DNA from: Ulota crispa
Taxonomy: Eukaryota; Streptophyta; Bryopsida; Orthotrichales; Orthotrichaceae
Direction of reading: 5' to 3'
Assembly (NCBI GenBank): GCA_963920765.1
Contig: OY987246.1
Location: 8,620,501 to 8,684,500 of the forward strand
Length of the DNA: 64,000 nt
This document shows, in pieces, positions 9,908 through 27,000 of the stretch. A program made the translations under genes and the position numbers. Position 1 is the stretch's first letter, and every line of letters starts with the position of its first letter. The notes beneath the pieces were generated by a model. The model saw nothing but the letters and a program-made list of their open reading frames with translations, had not been told where the DNA came from and ran no database searches.

Positions 9908-11217
9908 TCAAGTATGGGGTTTTGGGCTCGGGACTTGCTTGTGTGGAGAGGAAGAGTGGAGCTGCTCTTACCACCTGGCCTCCAAAAATTGGCCTACTTT
10001 GGGCTTGCAAACAAGAGGGGCCATCAGATTTGGAGGTCGGGGGCCACTGTCATGGCATGTTAGGAGGCCAAGGAGCCTTGGTCCCCATTGGCTCCCTTCT
10101 TTTGTGCTCAAAAAGAACAAATTGTGAGCAAATCATTTTAGCAAAGAAATGTGCTCATCTTGTCTCATTAGGTTTTGAAGGCCAAGAAGGTGGCTTGAAA
10201 ACAAGGCAATTTTTGAGGCCTGGCAAGTTTTGGGGTCACCCTTTCCAAAAGCTCATCCATTTCTGGGGTTGGGTGGGGCTCTTTTTTGGAAGTAGGCTGG
10301 TCTCTTCCCAAAAGGCCATCCGTTTTGTAGGACAAGTGGTGATGTTCTAACATTGTTAACCAACGCTAGAGGGCTTCCTTTGCTCCTCGCACAAGCAAGA
10401 ATTTCCCAGCGCTATAGTCCAGTAGCCCAGCCACTCACAGTACATACATTATAACTGAAATGTCCCAGAGGTATCTGGGGAGGAACATACCTCCACTTGA
10501 AGGGGAAAGAACCAGCCTAGTTAACAATGTTATGAAGTTAGGTGCAACCATAAGCGTTGTTGGGTTGAGAACACGTGGGGTATTTGGTTGCAATTGTGTG
10601 TGTTGTTGATCTATCTTGTTGTAATCTCAAAACAAAATTCTAGAGAGCACTTGCTCTGTAGAATGGGCTTCTCTATCACGAACTTTAGACAAAATTCTAG
10701 AGAGCACCTACTCTGCAAAATGGGCTTATACTCAATTCTCTAAGTCCCTCAAATCTCCAAATTTATCAAGCTCCAAATCTACCAATCTCCAAACCTATCA
10801 AACCTCTAAACTCTCTCAAATCCTTATTTTTTACCTTACTAGTACATAGTATGTACACTTGATGAGAAGACAAAGAGTGGAACTTGGAGCTAGACAACTC
10901 CAAGTAGAAGATGGGATTTGATATAAGCTACATTTAGAATATTTCTAAATATAACAAAGACTTCTACCTTAGCGAAGGGTTGGAGATGAATGTTAAAGAT
11001 AGAAAGATAAAAATAGTTAAAATAATTCTATATTTATGAAAAGATCGATAGTATAAAATGGGGCTCGGAGGGTGAGGAGATTATTTCCTCTGGAAATTAA
11101 TCTCTCTCCAAGGTTGGGTGGTTGAGCTCCTTCTGGTTTTTATAATTTATTATATGGTCCTTGTTGTTTTAATTGAGTATATGGATGATTTAGGATAAAT
11201 TGTCGGAGGTTTGTAAC
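9908..11217. other. Spacer with a short direct repeat, no gene recognised
   Basis: A 148-residue reading frame (9904-10350) is rich in Gly and Lys with no recognisable domain. At 10630-10725 a segment containing ACAAAATTCTAGAGAGCAC is repeated twice about 58 bp apart. A TIR-like motif (GTGCAACCATAAGCG) occurs at about 10540 without a partner. Confidence 0.4.
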
Positions 11218-12240
11218 ATTTACCTTACCCTAAAAAGCTACCTCACAACTTGTTGCTTAGCCACTTGCAAGTGCATGCTACTCTCTAGATACTTGGATTT
11301 CACATTACTACATCAATGTTGCTATTTTGTTTTTTCACAACTTTGATGTTGTTGCCAAGTCCTTATTGTTGTTAAAAAATACTTATTGCACTATTGTGAT
11401 ATTGTTGAGTATTTTGTAAAATGTCAAGAAATTAATGTGGGACAACCTATGGGTGATTCCAAGAAACATCGGTCCTATTTGGTGTCCCCTTCACCTCCTT
11501 CAGGTGCATTTTGGCTTGTAACTTTTGCGCAACAAGCTCTTTTGAGTTGAAATTTCAGAGGAAGTTACATGTCATAGTTATAGACCTTTAGTAAATTTTT
11601 AAGTTTTTTTAAAATTATTTTACTATTTTTGAATAGCCCCCAAATAGGTGTCTATCTTGGCCATTTTGGGGGTTTTTAGTACTATTTTGGGGGGTTTTTA
11701 GTACTATTTTGGGTCCAAAAAAGCAAATCTCAAGCCACAAATCAAGGAAGTTGTTCATCATAAATCATTACATGGATATGTACAAGGATTTCACAAAATT
11801 CTAAATTCCATGCCATGCACACTAGCTCAAAGTGGACATCCTATCTCCTTGCCTAGGAGATAGGCAAAAACATTAATCAAAAACTGGTTTACATGAGGCA
11901 ATGGGTTAGTAGTAGCTCACAAATAGTCATATTTTGTTTTATTTTTTTGAATTTTTCTACTATTTTCTAAAAAGCAACAAAGAAAATGTCTTTTTGGGTG
12001 TAATTTCTAGCCTCTACTTTTGTGTATAACTTTTAGAATAAATTTTTTCTAGGTCTGAATTTTCACAAGCATGCTATTCTAAGTGCTTTACAAATTTTCC
12101 ATATTTTATTTTATTTAAAAAATATATATTCCAAAAGCTCAGTAATACTATTAGTACAACGAGTACTAAGAGTGTTTGAGACAATACAGTGAGGTGTTTC
12201 TTGGAATCACCCCTAAATGAAATGTTTAGTGTAGTCTGAA
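11218..12240. repeat. Dispersed repeat, copy 1, interrupted by a TIR element
   Basis: Positions 11218-11449 and 12211-12240 together match 30955-31235. Shared motifs include CTCTAGATA, GTTGTTGCCAAG, ATGTCAAGAA and CTAAATG followed by TTTAGTGTA. The 30955-31235 copy is uninterrupted at the place where this one carries the 11450-12213 insertion. I do not know the repeat's class. Confidence 0.65.
11450..12213. mobile_element. TIR element with CTA duplication, PIF/Harbinger-like
   Basis: The ends TGGGTGATTCCAAGAAACA and TGTTTCTTGGAATCACCC are inverted. CTA stands on each side (11447-11449, 12214-12216) and appears once at the matching place in the uninterrupted repeat copy near 31214. A 3-bp duplication suggests PIF/Harbinger. 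No transposase was found in the 764 bp. Confidence 0.75.
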
Positions 12241-12252
12241 GAATTTGCCAAA

Positions 12253-12776
12253 AGGTAGGAACACCCATAAGCGTTAGTTTAAGGGTTTTGAACATGATGA
12301 CTATTAACTCGTAAGCGCCCCAACGACAAGATCCTGTCGTTGGGATCCCAAGTTTATCTCACTTTTCTCTTGATCCATATTGTGAAAAAAGTTGTGGCTA
12401 GTCCCATCAGCAAAGAAGGTAGTCCTTTTTCAGATCCTACGGTCACTTTTTCTGGACGTAATTTTCCAAGCTGTGGTGGCCATTAAACCCCCTGTTTTCT
12501 CCTAAACCCTAAAATCACTCCAAGCGCTCACAGGTTAATAAACATCTAGCAAATTATAAGATCCTATTAGGAACAAAAAAATACTGAGTGCACTTTTGAA
12601 TGTATTATTTGGATACTGTGAGAATAAGTTGTGAATTTTTAAAGAGCAAAGTGCCATTGCACCCATAACCAACACTAAAATTTCATGTTCAGATGTTGTA
12701 CATCCTTGCAATTACATCTCTTTATTTCTATAGATTTTCCAAGATTTTAGAGGTGACGGTTATGGGTGTTCCTACT
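12253..12776. mobile_element. GGTAGG family type 1 MITE, reversed, interrupted
   Basis: The interior matches 1318-1631 read backwards, including the segment around CAAATTATAAGATCCT and GTGAATTTTTAAAGAGCAAA. A 227-bp insertion (12308-12534) splits it. The right end has decayed (CCTACTT rather than CCTACCTTA). Confidence 0.8.
12308..12534. mobile_element. TTAA-flanked insertion inside a MITE, possible piggyBac-like relative
   Basis: TTAA stands on both sides (12304-12307, 12535-12538). Three other copies of the host MITE show an uninterrupted TATTAATAAAC or similar at this point, so the TTAA was duplicated on insertion. The ends are weakly inverted (CTCGTAAGCGCCCCAA and, reversed, CCTGTGAGCGCTTGG) and resemble the CCCCTRAGYG ends of the TTAA family at 53284-54034. 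A perfect inner hairpin, CCAACGACA/TGTCGTTGG, lies near the left end. Confidence 0.65.
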
Positions 12777-13092
12777 TGACATAATGGGGGACATTTGGGA
12801 ATGCAAAGGGTAAGTAAGGGCGGCTTCACATTATGGCCAAAGGTCAAGAGGCCATTGGTTTGCACCAATTAGATTACATGAAATCAAGAGTTCGGCCGCT
12901 CTACCCTTCACACTAGAGGTCAAACTCCAAAGGCCATCATCCCCCATTTGCCTACATGGCAGCACTTTATCATCCAAGGTTGACAGCCTTTCAAAGGGAA
13001 GTTTGGGTTTAGCAAAAATGGAGACCCAAACTATGTGCGAGAGGCCATCGGTTTCAGCATTTATTGCTGTCAATTTCAACATTTATTGTCTA
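12777..13092. other. Spacer between two MITEs
   Basis: There is an 83-codon minus-strand reading frame here with no recognisable domain. I see nothing else. Confidence 0.4.
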
Positions 13093-13657
13093 CTCCTTCT
13101 ACCCCATTATAAAGCTCCAAAAAACTTCTCCATGAGGGGTTAATTGTATTTTTAGTCATTAAGCTAGTGACAAATGCATTCTAGAATCAATATATCACCT
13201 ATCAAATGTCTGCAAAATCTCAAGTTTTTATATTGCCATTTAGACACCTAAATTCCATGCAAAAAGTACCATATTTGTGCATAGTTTGTGAAGGTTGCCG
13301 GCTCTTCTTTATTTTAGTCTTTGTACTCATGACATATGCGTCCTAGAATCAATATACCTTCTACCAAATGTGTGTAAAATTTCCAGTTTTGATGTTGCCA
13401 TTTGGACACCCAAATTCCATGCAAGAAGTTCCATATTTGTACATGTTTCTAGCTCCTCATTATTGATGGTTTATAAGATTAACAGCAACAATGGTACCTC
13501 ATATGGGCAAGGCCAAGCTTGTTAGGAGAGAAATGCTCCCAAATTACTTAACTTACCCCCATGAGATCATTGGACATGACAAACGCTTTCTCAACAATTC
13601 AAATAAGTAAAAGGGAGCTTTTTAGTGAGACAAGAACTATGCCTAATTTGGAAAATG
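13093..13657. mobile_element. Stowaway-like MITE (CTCCCTCTGTCCC type), reversed copy
   Basis: It matches 794-1685 in reverse orientation, without the nested element. The shared parts include two copies of the CACCCAAATTCCATGCA segment and the GGGAGCTTTTTAGTG end. TA flanks both sides (13091-13092, 13658-13659). The outer inverted ends have decayed. It ends about 420 bp upstream of the SDH1 start codon. Confidence 0.8.
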
Positions 13658-14079
13658 TATTTTCAGCGGATTTTCTTGCCGTTTGGCCACTCAATTTGAC
13701 AACCTCTCGACTTGACCGGTCATCTTGCGAAGCCGTCCTAATTTCCTACGAAAATGACATGACTGTGGGGAACGAGTCCACGCAGACATGCAATTCTGCT
13801 CCCAATTCCCAAATCCACCAAAACCCTAATCGAGCATGGCGGTCATTGTGGTCGACGTAGACACCATTCGTGGAAGATTGAGCTAGCGAGCCAAAACGGT
13901 GAGGTCGCCGATCCAAGCTTCCATCCCCGATTGCTTCTCTCATTCCTTCTGGGGTACCAGACGCTAGTTTTGCACCTTTGGCAGGCCTCTTCTTCCACCG
14001 AATTTCACACCTTCCTCGGATAGATAAAATCTTCATTGTGTACATCTTTTGATAGTTTTGATAGGTGTCAGCAGTCACT
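13658..14079 (+). promoter_or_regulatory. Upstream region of SDH1, presumed promoter and 5' UTR
   Basis: This is the gap between the MITE and the SDH1 start codon. It is less AT-rich than the surroundings. No TATA box stands out with confidence. The 140-residue minus-strand frame across 13746-14168 overlaps SDH1 exon 1 and is taken as a chance antisense frame. Confidence 0.4.
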
Positions 14080-20240
<6,161 letters not shown>

Positions 20241-20632
20241 AGACAGACACCGTTTTTTTACCTATTAGCAACAGCAGAAGTTCAGGGTACCCACCTCCCA
20301 ACCGCACATACTCCCTCTGCTGTGGTTGGCACCTGTTGGTTGCATTAGAGGGCATTGCTTATATGCTGTCATCATGCCAGTATCTTACACATAATCTGGA
20401 TGATCGATGAGGACCTCTCTGTTGATAGCATCCTCGGATGGAGTTCAGCCAATTTACAGGGTTTGGGTAGAGCATTGTGCCCTTCAAGAGGAATCAACAG
20501 TGGGTGTGGGTTCCAGATACTTTTGCAGTAACGATTGTAATTTGAATAATCATTGTATATCCGATCCAACTCGGCAACGGAATTGCTGAGCTTTTAGCTC
20601 TGCCTTTTTCCTTACTATGAGAATATGCAGTA
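20241..20632 (+). other. SDH1 3' flank
   Basis: This probably holds the 3' UTR. There is no canonical AATAAA in a clear place and no further gene. Confidence 0.4.
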
Positions 20633-21029
20633 AGGTAGGCGCACCCATAAGCGTGGAAATAAGGGTTTTAGAGTACGTAAAACATTTGACTAACTTTGAA
20701 AAAATACTGTAAGTTACGAAATGGAAACCAAATATATTGGCATCAATTTCAAGGTTCCAACTGCAAACTGCAAGCATTTGTTCACAAAGATTTTTCAAAT
20801 TTCAAAATCACTGAAATTGTAGGAACCATGTGTAAGAGATGCTAAAAACAAAGAGATGCTAAAAACAAGACTTGTTGGTTCTTAAATAGTGATATGGGTA
20901 CTCAAAACTGTCATGGAGTCATCCACAACTATCATTTTGTCACCCATAAATATCACTTAAGTATCCATAACTACCCTAACTTTGTGAGTGACGCCCATGG
21001 AGACGTCATGCTTATGGGTGCACCTACCT
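20633..21029. mobile_element. GGTAGG family type 2 MITE, reversed copy
   Basis: The ends AGGTAGGCGCACCCATAAGC and GCTTATGGGTGCACCTACCT are well kept and flanked by TA (20631-20632, 21030-21031). The interior matches 1688-2092 read backwards. It sits about 390 bp after the SDH1 stop. Confidence 0.85.
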
Positions 21030-21037
21030 TACTTGCT

Positions 21038-21137
21038 TCGTAGTATTCAAACATTTGTGACTTGGGGCTTTATTGATGTTTGAAGTGTCGTAGTATTCAA
21101 ACATTTGTGACTTGGGGCTTTATTGATGTTTGAAGTG
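21038..21137. repeat. Perfect tandem duplication of 50 bp
   Basis: Two identical units start at 21038 and 21088 (TCGTAGTATTCAAACATTTG...). They begin 7 bp beyond the TA at the end of the preceding MITE. Identity indicates a recent event. Confidence 0.95.
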
Positions 21138-21571
21138 TGTGGCAACTGATTTTCAGGCCATTTATGGTGGTGGTTGAGTTTATGCGTTCTTAGTATTATT
21201 GGGACTTGCGCATTAATGCTTCACATTATAGCAGCATTTCGGACTCTGTAGAGAATCTAGTTCTTTTAGGGTAATGATGGAAAATGTTTTTAACATGGAG
21301 GTTAACTTATACGTAGACGATTACATGCTGAATTAAAATTCTTTTACTGTGCGTAATTTATATGAACCAAAAAATTCCCACATAATCGCCGTAGCGCAAT
21401 ACAACCGAAGTCTCCATTGGAGTTTCTTTTTTGTACTAAAATGAGTTGAGATTTTTAATGAATTCCTGCTGTTTGAATGAATGCTTGTCTCATGTCCAAT
21501 AATGCTTGAATTCTTAGGGAAATGCTTATCTTATTACCGAGGGTACTAAATTAGCGTAAATAACAATTTTA

Positions 21572-21969
21572 GGGAATTGATATGTGCACACTCGGGGATT
21601 GATATATGCACACCAAAGGGATGTAAATTATAGATGTTTACCACTAACAAGTTGAATTTGGAAAGTTTGAATTTAGCTTCAGAGACCTTAATTTAGTTTA
21701 GAACCACAAAGAAGGATACATTTGAACAATTCTAATGGAAAAACTTAGTTAGGGGCCATATTACTTTTACCCTTATTTGTAAAAAAAATCTAAGCTTTCC
21801 CACTGGGTGTTTTTCAAACATATCCTTCTACATAAAACCAAAGTATCTAAATCCAAATTTGAATTCCAACTTTCCAAATTCAACTTGTTGTTGGTAAATA
21901 TTTAAAATTTAACCTCCCGGTGTGCATATATCAAATCTTGAGTGTGCACAACGGCACATATCAATTCCC
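21572..21969. mobile_element. Long-palindrome MITE, GGGAATTGATAT family, uninterrupted copy
   Basis: It begins GGGAATTGATATGTGCACAC and ends GCACATATCAATTCCC. The inner arms also pair (AACAAGTTGAATTTGGAAAG against TTTCCAAATTCAACTTGTT). A second copy at 55733-57070 carries a 921-bp insertion; this copy shows the empty site. A target duplication is not clear. Confidence 0.8.
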
Positions 21970-22132
21970 AAATCTTATTGGTATAAATCAATATAATAAA
22001 GATATTTGGACTTGTAGTGCTGCATGGAAGAATGCCCTAAAACCCCTACTAAAGTGAGAGAATGTGAGAGAAAGTAAGAGAAGGAGAAAAGACTGTCAGG
22101 TTCTTGCACCCCTGTGCAGATCTCCTCACATA

Positions 22133-22459
22133 AGGGGGTTTCAAATATAAAATCTAGCTTCTGAACTTCTCACCTCACATGATCTTTGCTCACTAGTGAA
22201 TTGTTTTTGTTCCCTTGCACGCGCAAAGTTTGAGACACCTGTAAGTTTGCAAAAGTTTCTGCAAAAGAAATTTTGGGGTCTGAGGAAACAGATGAATGAG
22301 CCCCGCAAAGCCACAAAAGTGAGTTCCTGACGTTCACTCCTCACGTGAATCACATTAGGAGTGAAGTCCAGAGGTGAGCCACCTTGCGATTCACTAGTGA
22401 ATTTACAGAGGTGAATCGTGACGTGCGTCACCTAAAAAAGTTTAAGTTTGAAGCCCCCT
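22133..22459. mobile_element. TA-flanked MITE, GGGGCTTCAAAC family, copy 1
   Basis: The left end is AGGGGGTTTCAAATATAAAA and the right end GTTTGAAGCCCCCT, with TA on both sides (22131-22132, 22460-22461). Inside are further short palindromes such as TCACTCCT...AGGAGTGA and GATTCACTAGTGAATTTAC. Related copies are at 23191-23516 (reversed) and 30540-30857. Confidence 0.85.
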
Positions 22460-22650
22460 TATAGTATTCCTCATCATTTGGAATAAAAGCATTTTTCTAA
22501 AAAATTCTCCTCTCTTTAGGCTTGTCACCTTCAAATCACGACCTTCGTTTGCCAACATCCCATGCTTCTTTGCTGCGATAATGCTCACAATCCTCACATG
22601 TCTTCTCCAAAAGACTTGACTCGACATGACTCGACATCAACAGGACCGTA
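22460..22650. other. Spacer
   Basis: No gene or repeat pair is recognised here. Confidence 0.4.
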
Positions 22651-22795
22651 GTGTGTACAAAGGGAGAAGGGAGTGACATGCACAACAAAACAAATGTTTG
22701 AAAATTTTGATCCAAGGATATTTGTGAAATTTTTGAAGAGGCGAGGGTATCTATGAAAATATGGCAAACTTAAGGGATATCCATGAAATTTTCCC
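22651..22795. mobile_element. Half copy of the AGGGAAAATTTCATGG MITE
   Basis: It matches the right half of 44331-44646: GTGACATGCACAACAAAA, GAAAATTTTGATCCAAGGAT, TGAAATTTTT, GTATCTATGA and TATCCATGAAATTTTCCC. The left half is missing, so this is a truncated copy. Confidence 0.75.
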
Positions 22796-23190
22796 ATTTT
22801 TCAAACCTAGGTTAACCTTCCTTTTCCTTCTTCTTCTCATATTCCTCTACACTAATATTGCGTTTAGATTGTCCCACACTATTTTCTTAACATTTTGCAC
22901 TATATAAATATTTTCTCCTGCTTTAATATTTTTCATTGAAACTTATTGTTACAAACCATTTTTAGAGGGCCTATCAACAACAATGAAGCTACAAAAGATA
23001 AACTAGTGACTTCCAAGTCATAAACCATGTGAAAACTAAATATTTAGTGAGTTGCATGTGCCTCCAACGGCTCCAAGTGGCCAAGTGATGAGTCACAAGA
23101 TAACCTACCTACCGGGGTAAGACAACCTAATTGTAAAAGAAACCTAAATGCAATATTCAGTATAGATTCAAAAATGTATAATTGTGATTA
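22796..23190. other. AT-rich spacer
   Basis: No gene or repeat pair is recognised here. Confidence 0.4.
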
Positions 23191-23516
23191 GGGAGCTTCA
23201 AACTTAAACTTTTTTAGGTGACTCACATCGCGATTCACCTCTGTGAATTCACTAGTGAATCATGAGGTGACTCACCTCTGGACTTCACTCCTAACGTGAT
23301 GCATGTGAGGAGTGAATTTCAAAAACTCATTTTCGTGGCTTCGATGGGCTCATTCACTTGCTTCCTCAAACCCCAAAACTTCTTTCGCAAAAACTTCCGC
23401 AAACTCACGGGTGTCTCGGACTTTGCGTGTACAAGGGAACAAAAAAAATGCACTAGTGTGCAGAGATCCTGTGAAGTAAGAAGTTCGAAGGCCAGATTTT
23501 ATGTTTGAAGTCCCCC
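23191..23516. mobile_element. TA-flanked MITE, GGGGCTTCAAAC family, copy 2, reversed
   Basis: The ends are GGGAGCTTCAAACTTAAAC and GTTTGAAGTCCCCC, flanked by TA (23189-23190, 23517-23518). The interior matches 22133-22459 read backwards. With copy 1 it forms an inverted pair about 0.7 kb apart, upstream of the PMT gene. Confidence 0.85.
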
Positions 23517-24002
23517 TATTAATGCAAACTCGTTTGTGATTTTTGAATTTTCCAATTCCAAAGCCAGCATGGAAGTTCGCCCTCACGCCCTCGATCCGCG
23601 GCGTATCACCTTGTGCCTCGTGTACGTGCATGCCCGCCCATACTACAGCCTAACAACAGACCGCATTTCCATGGTTTCCATGGGTTCCTCACTTTCCTCC
23701 TTCTCCTTCTCCTTCTCCCTCTCCCTCACTCTTCCCAACACTTCAAATTCCTGACACCATGCAACAAACCCCACATTCCTTTCCTCAAGAAGAAGCGAAA
23801 AACAACTGCAAAATCATCACAGACCTGGCCATTCCACAAGCAACCCCTCACCTGCCACCGTCATTCTTCCCACAATTCCTCACTTGCTTCACTTCATCAT
23901 GATCGTCTACTCCTCTGCCATAGGCATCCCAATTGCAACACTTCTGCCACCTCCAACCACCTCCAACCTTAGCGGGAACCTTAGCAACCACCATCACCAT
24001 TA
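23517..24002 (+). promoter_or_regulatory. Upstream region of the PMT gene with a CT-rich tract
   Basis: A pyrimidine tract (CCTCCTTCTCC repeats) spans about 23694-23735, of the kind found in plant core promoters and 5' leaders. The first 240 bp are duplicated in split form at 5783-7791, which suggests the unit was once a mobile or duplicated promoter segment. Confidence 0.45.
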
Positions 24003-27000
24003 ATGCACAGAATCCCACTCGTTTCAATCGGTCCTTTTGGTTTCAAACATGCTTGGCAGTCGTCGATCCCAGTAACCTGCAGCTTGGTTACTGCACTGGC
24101 GATGGAGGTGGACATGCGACAATGGCCGCTTGTATTCTCATTCATGCTTTTAGTCGCCGTTAAACCCTCGGATGGTCGGAGTGCCTTTCAAAGCAACGTC
24201 AATCGGAAATTCTCAGAGGTCCGGAGTTCGAGTGAGTAAGCCCTAATCCTTTAGATGAGCTTAGACAATCAACTAATCAGTACATATTGGCTTCCTTTGA
24301 AGCGAGGGATTAATTTTAAAGTTTTCAAAAAATTAATGACTCTGGTTGAATCTGCAGATGCTGGAAATATTTTTTTGAAAGTTTTGATGTTTTAAAATGT
24401 GGTTTTGATGTTTTTGTTGAGTCGCAATTTCATGGATTTTTGCATATGATGGGCAATTATGGTAAAACTTTGTTCGGGAGGATTGAAATACTTGCTGTTT
24501 TGGTGCAGATTTGAATAGAGAAATTGTGAGAGTGCTGGGGGTTTTAGATGCTAATGGAGGATTTCTTGGTGACGTCGTTGGAATTGGAGACGAAGATCAT
24601 GTTGACATGGATTTGGTACTGTAGTTTACCTTTTTCTTACACCAGCAGGGATTTGGTAACGTGCAAGAATTCATGGTTTTGAATCTTTTTTATAGAAAAT
24701 TCAATAATTCAAACAAGTACAAATTTTGTATCATCTAATCAACAAACAGCATTGCAAACCTTGTCAAAAAATAAATAATTGAAACTGGATGAAAGAGATT
24801 TAGAACTTAAAACTACAAAAAAGTACATGAGGCCGGTGTCTTAGTCCTTTAGGGTTTAATGAACATTCTTGTGAGAATTCGATAATTTGTCATTTGTAAG
24901 CTTTACCGTTTCAAAAATTAGGTTCGACATTTGTTTGATGTAGTGACAAAGCATGACCAGAAACACTTCATGACGTTTTGTTGTATAACTTGAAATGTGT
25001 TCTGTTTGAGTTTAACGAACATGCTTAGATTTGCAGCTTTGCTTCGTCCTAATTTACATTGGTAGACATATGAAATGGAAGAAGGTTTCACGATGACATG
25101 TGCTGTTATTTACACTTTTTTTTTTGCCGTAGATCTTATAGCAACTCCGGTTTTATTGGTAAGAGTAGGCTATTGTGCGAAGTTTTGCATGAATTTTATG
25201 ATTTTGTGATTGGTTGTTCCTTGCAGGACGTTGGAGGTGTGTCAGATCATTTTGCAACCACGAGCGCCGGAGTGAACCGAACCTTCAAAACGTACAATTT
25301 TGAAGTGTGTGCTCCTCCGTGGAAGGATTACATTCCTTGCCTTGACAATGCTGATGCTATTGGGAAGCTGGAAGGGAGCACTCGGGGGGAACTCTGGGAA
25401 CGGCATTGCCCTCCCAGGGATTACATGTGCTGCTTGATTGCTACGCCATTGCACTACCAACTGTCCATCCGGTGGCCCCAAAGCCGCAATGAGGTCAGTA
25501 TTCACAAACTTGGCTTAAATCAGATGTGTCTTGTTCTGTTTTCTAAATAAATTTTGAATGTTATACCAACTCATTCTCAGGCTTTGAACTCTACGTATCT
25601 CTCATTGTATCCCTGCAAAGTTTTTATTGAGTTTGCACTTTGCAGGGATGAGTTAGTTTTAAAAGGTAGGATGTACTCCATTGAATATTGTGGATTAAAA
25701 AACAAGATAAAAACTGGTGATGTGCTGCTTGCAAAGATTTTGTTATAGTTTGTCACTTATCAAGCTTGCATTGTTTCCTAACGTTTGGTGTGGGTTATGC
25801 ATGAAGATTTATGTTGGCAACGTTCCGCATGCACAATCTCTTGCAGAGAAGGGCGGAGAGAAATGGGTCAAACTTGAGCAAGACAAGCTCCGATTTCCAG
25901 GCGGTGACATTCTTCAATCTTCACGTGGTGCTCATCAGTACCTTGACTACATCGGTAAAGTAAGTCGTCAAGTTTCTTTAGTAATTTTGAGTATGTCATA
26001 TAAGAACTTATTGGAGTTTAAATTCCATATAATTTTGTATCAACACAAGCTATTGCTCTTCAGTGGTTCTGATGATATGAAACTTGACCACCTCAGAGTT
26101 GTACTTTTGTTCAAAGCTGTGGATGCTTTGGTGCTTAAGAGGGTGGAGATAGAGCTTTTGTATTGTTGTTGTTTTTGTGGCTATTGTAAGTAAAAAATGG
26201 TGGTGCTTGTGCAGATGCTACCTGGCATTGGTTATGGGAGCCGGACACGCGTGGTGCTTGACATTGGCTGCGGTGTTGCAAGCTTCGGAGCCTTCTTGTT
26301 TGACCGAGACGTGATTTCTCTTTGCATTGCTCCCAAGGATGGTCATGAAGCTCAGTTTGCACTGGAACGTGGAGTCCCTGCTCTTGTTGCTGTTTTAGCA
26401 ACACGCCGGCTCCTCTTCCCTAGTCAAGCTTTTGATCTCATCCATTGTTCTCGCTGTCAGATCGCTTGGACTCGTCATGGTATGTTTGCTCTCAAACTTT
26501 TTAGGAACTTTGAGGGTCACATAGTATTATAACGCAATTTAAGACATTTCTCATGATAACTGGTTTAATGAAAAGTATGTTGCCATTATCAAAATTAACT
26601 AACAAAGACTGAGGACTTTCATCTCTTCGATTTTTATTTTTACTATTTTTTTTACCAACACCTGCAACGCTCTTTTTTAACCCTGATCATTCAAATTTGG
26701 TTGTCTGAATTATATGTTGCTCTGTTTGACCTCTCAAATGGATTACTTAAAACGGTCAAAAGTTGCTAATGATTTTGGTATCCTCTAGTTATAGTTGCGG
26801 TTACGATTTAGGGTTTAGGGTTTAGGGTTTAACTGAAGGGGTTGGATTGTGCTGGTGCCACCAGATGGAGTTTTGCTAGTAGAGGCAGATCGTGTACTCA
26901 GAGCTGGTGCATACTTTGTGTGGTCGCCCCAAGATAATCAACACCAAGTCTGGAGAGGTACCTTGTAGCCCTAGTTTCTGTAAATTCCCAATTTGGCATA

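Noticed and set aside
9904-10350. 148-residue open frame
   Set aside because: No domain or family resemblance, antisense also open, and it begins within the hairpin; no splice context supports a gene.
10550-10830. Sequence with a TGTTGGGTTGAG start that recalls a solo long terminal repeat
   Set aside because: No second copy, no matching end or target duplication, and no element interior could be found.
25134-25159. Possible 26-nt micro-exon in the PMT gene (between AG and GTAAGA)
   Set aside because: Including it would break the reading frame; exons 2 and 3 join in phase without it.
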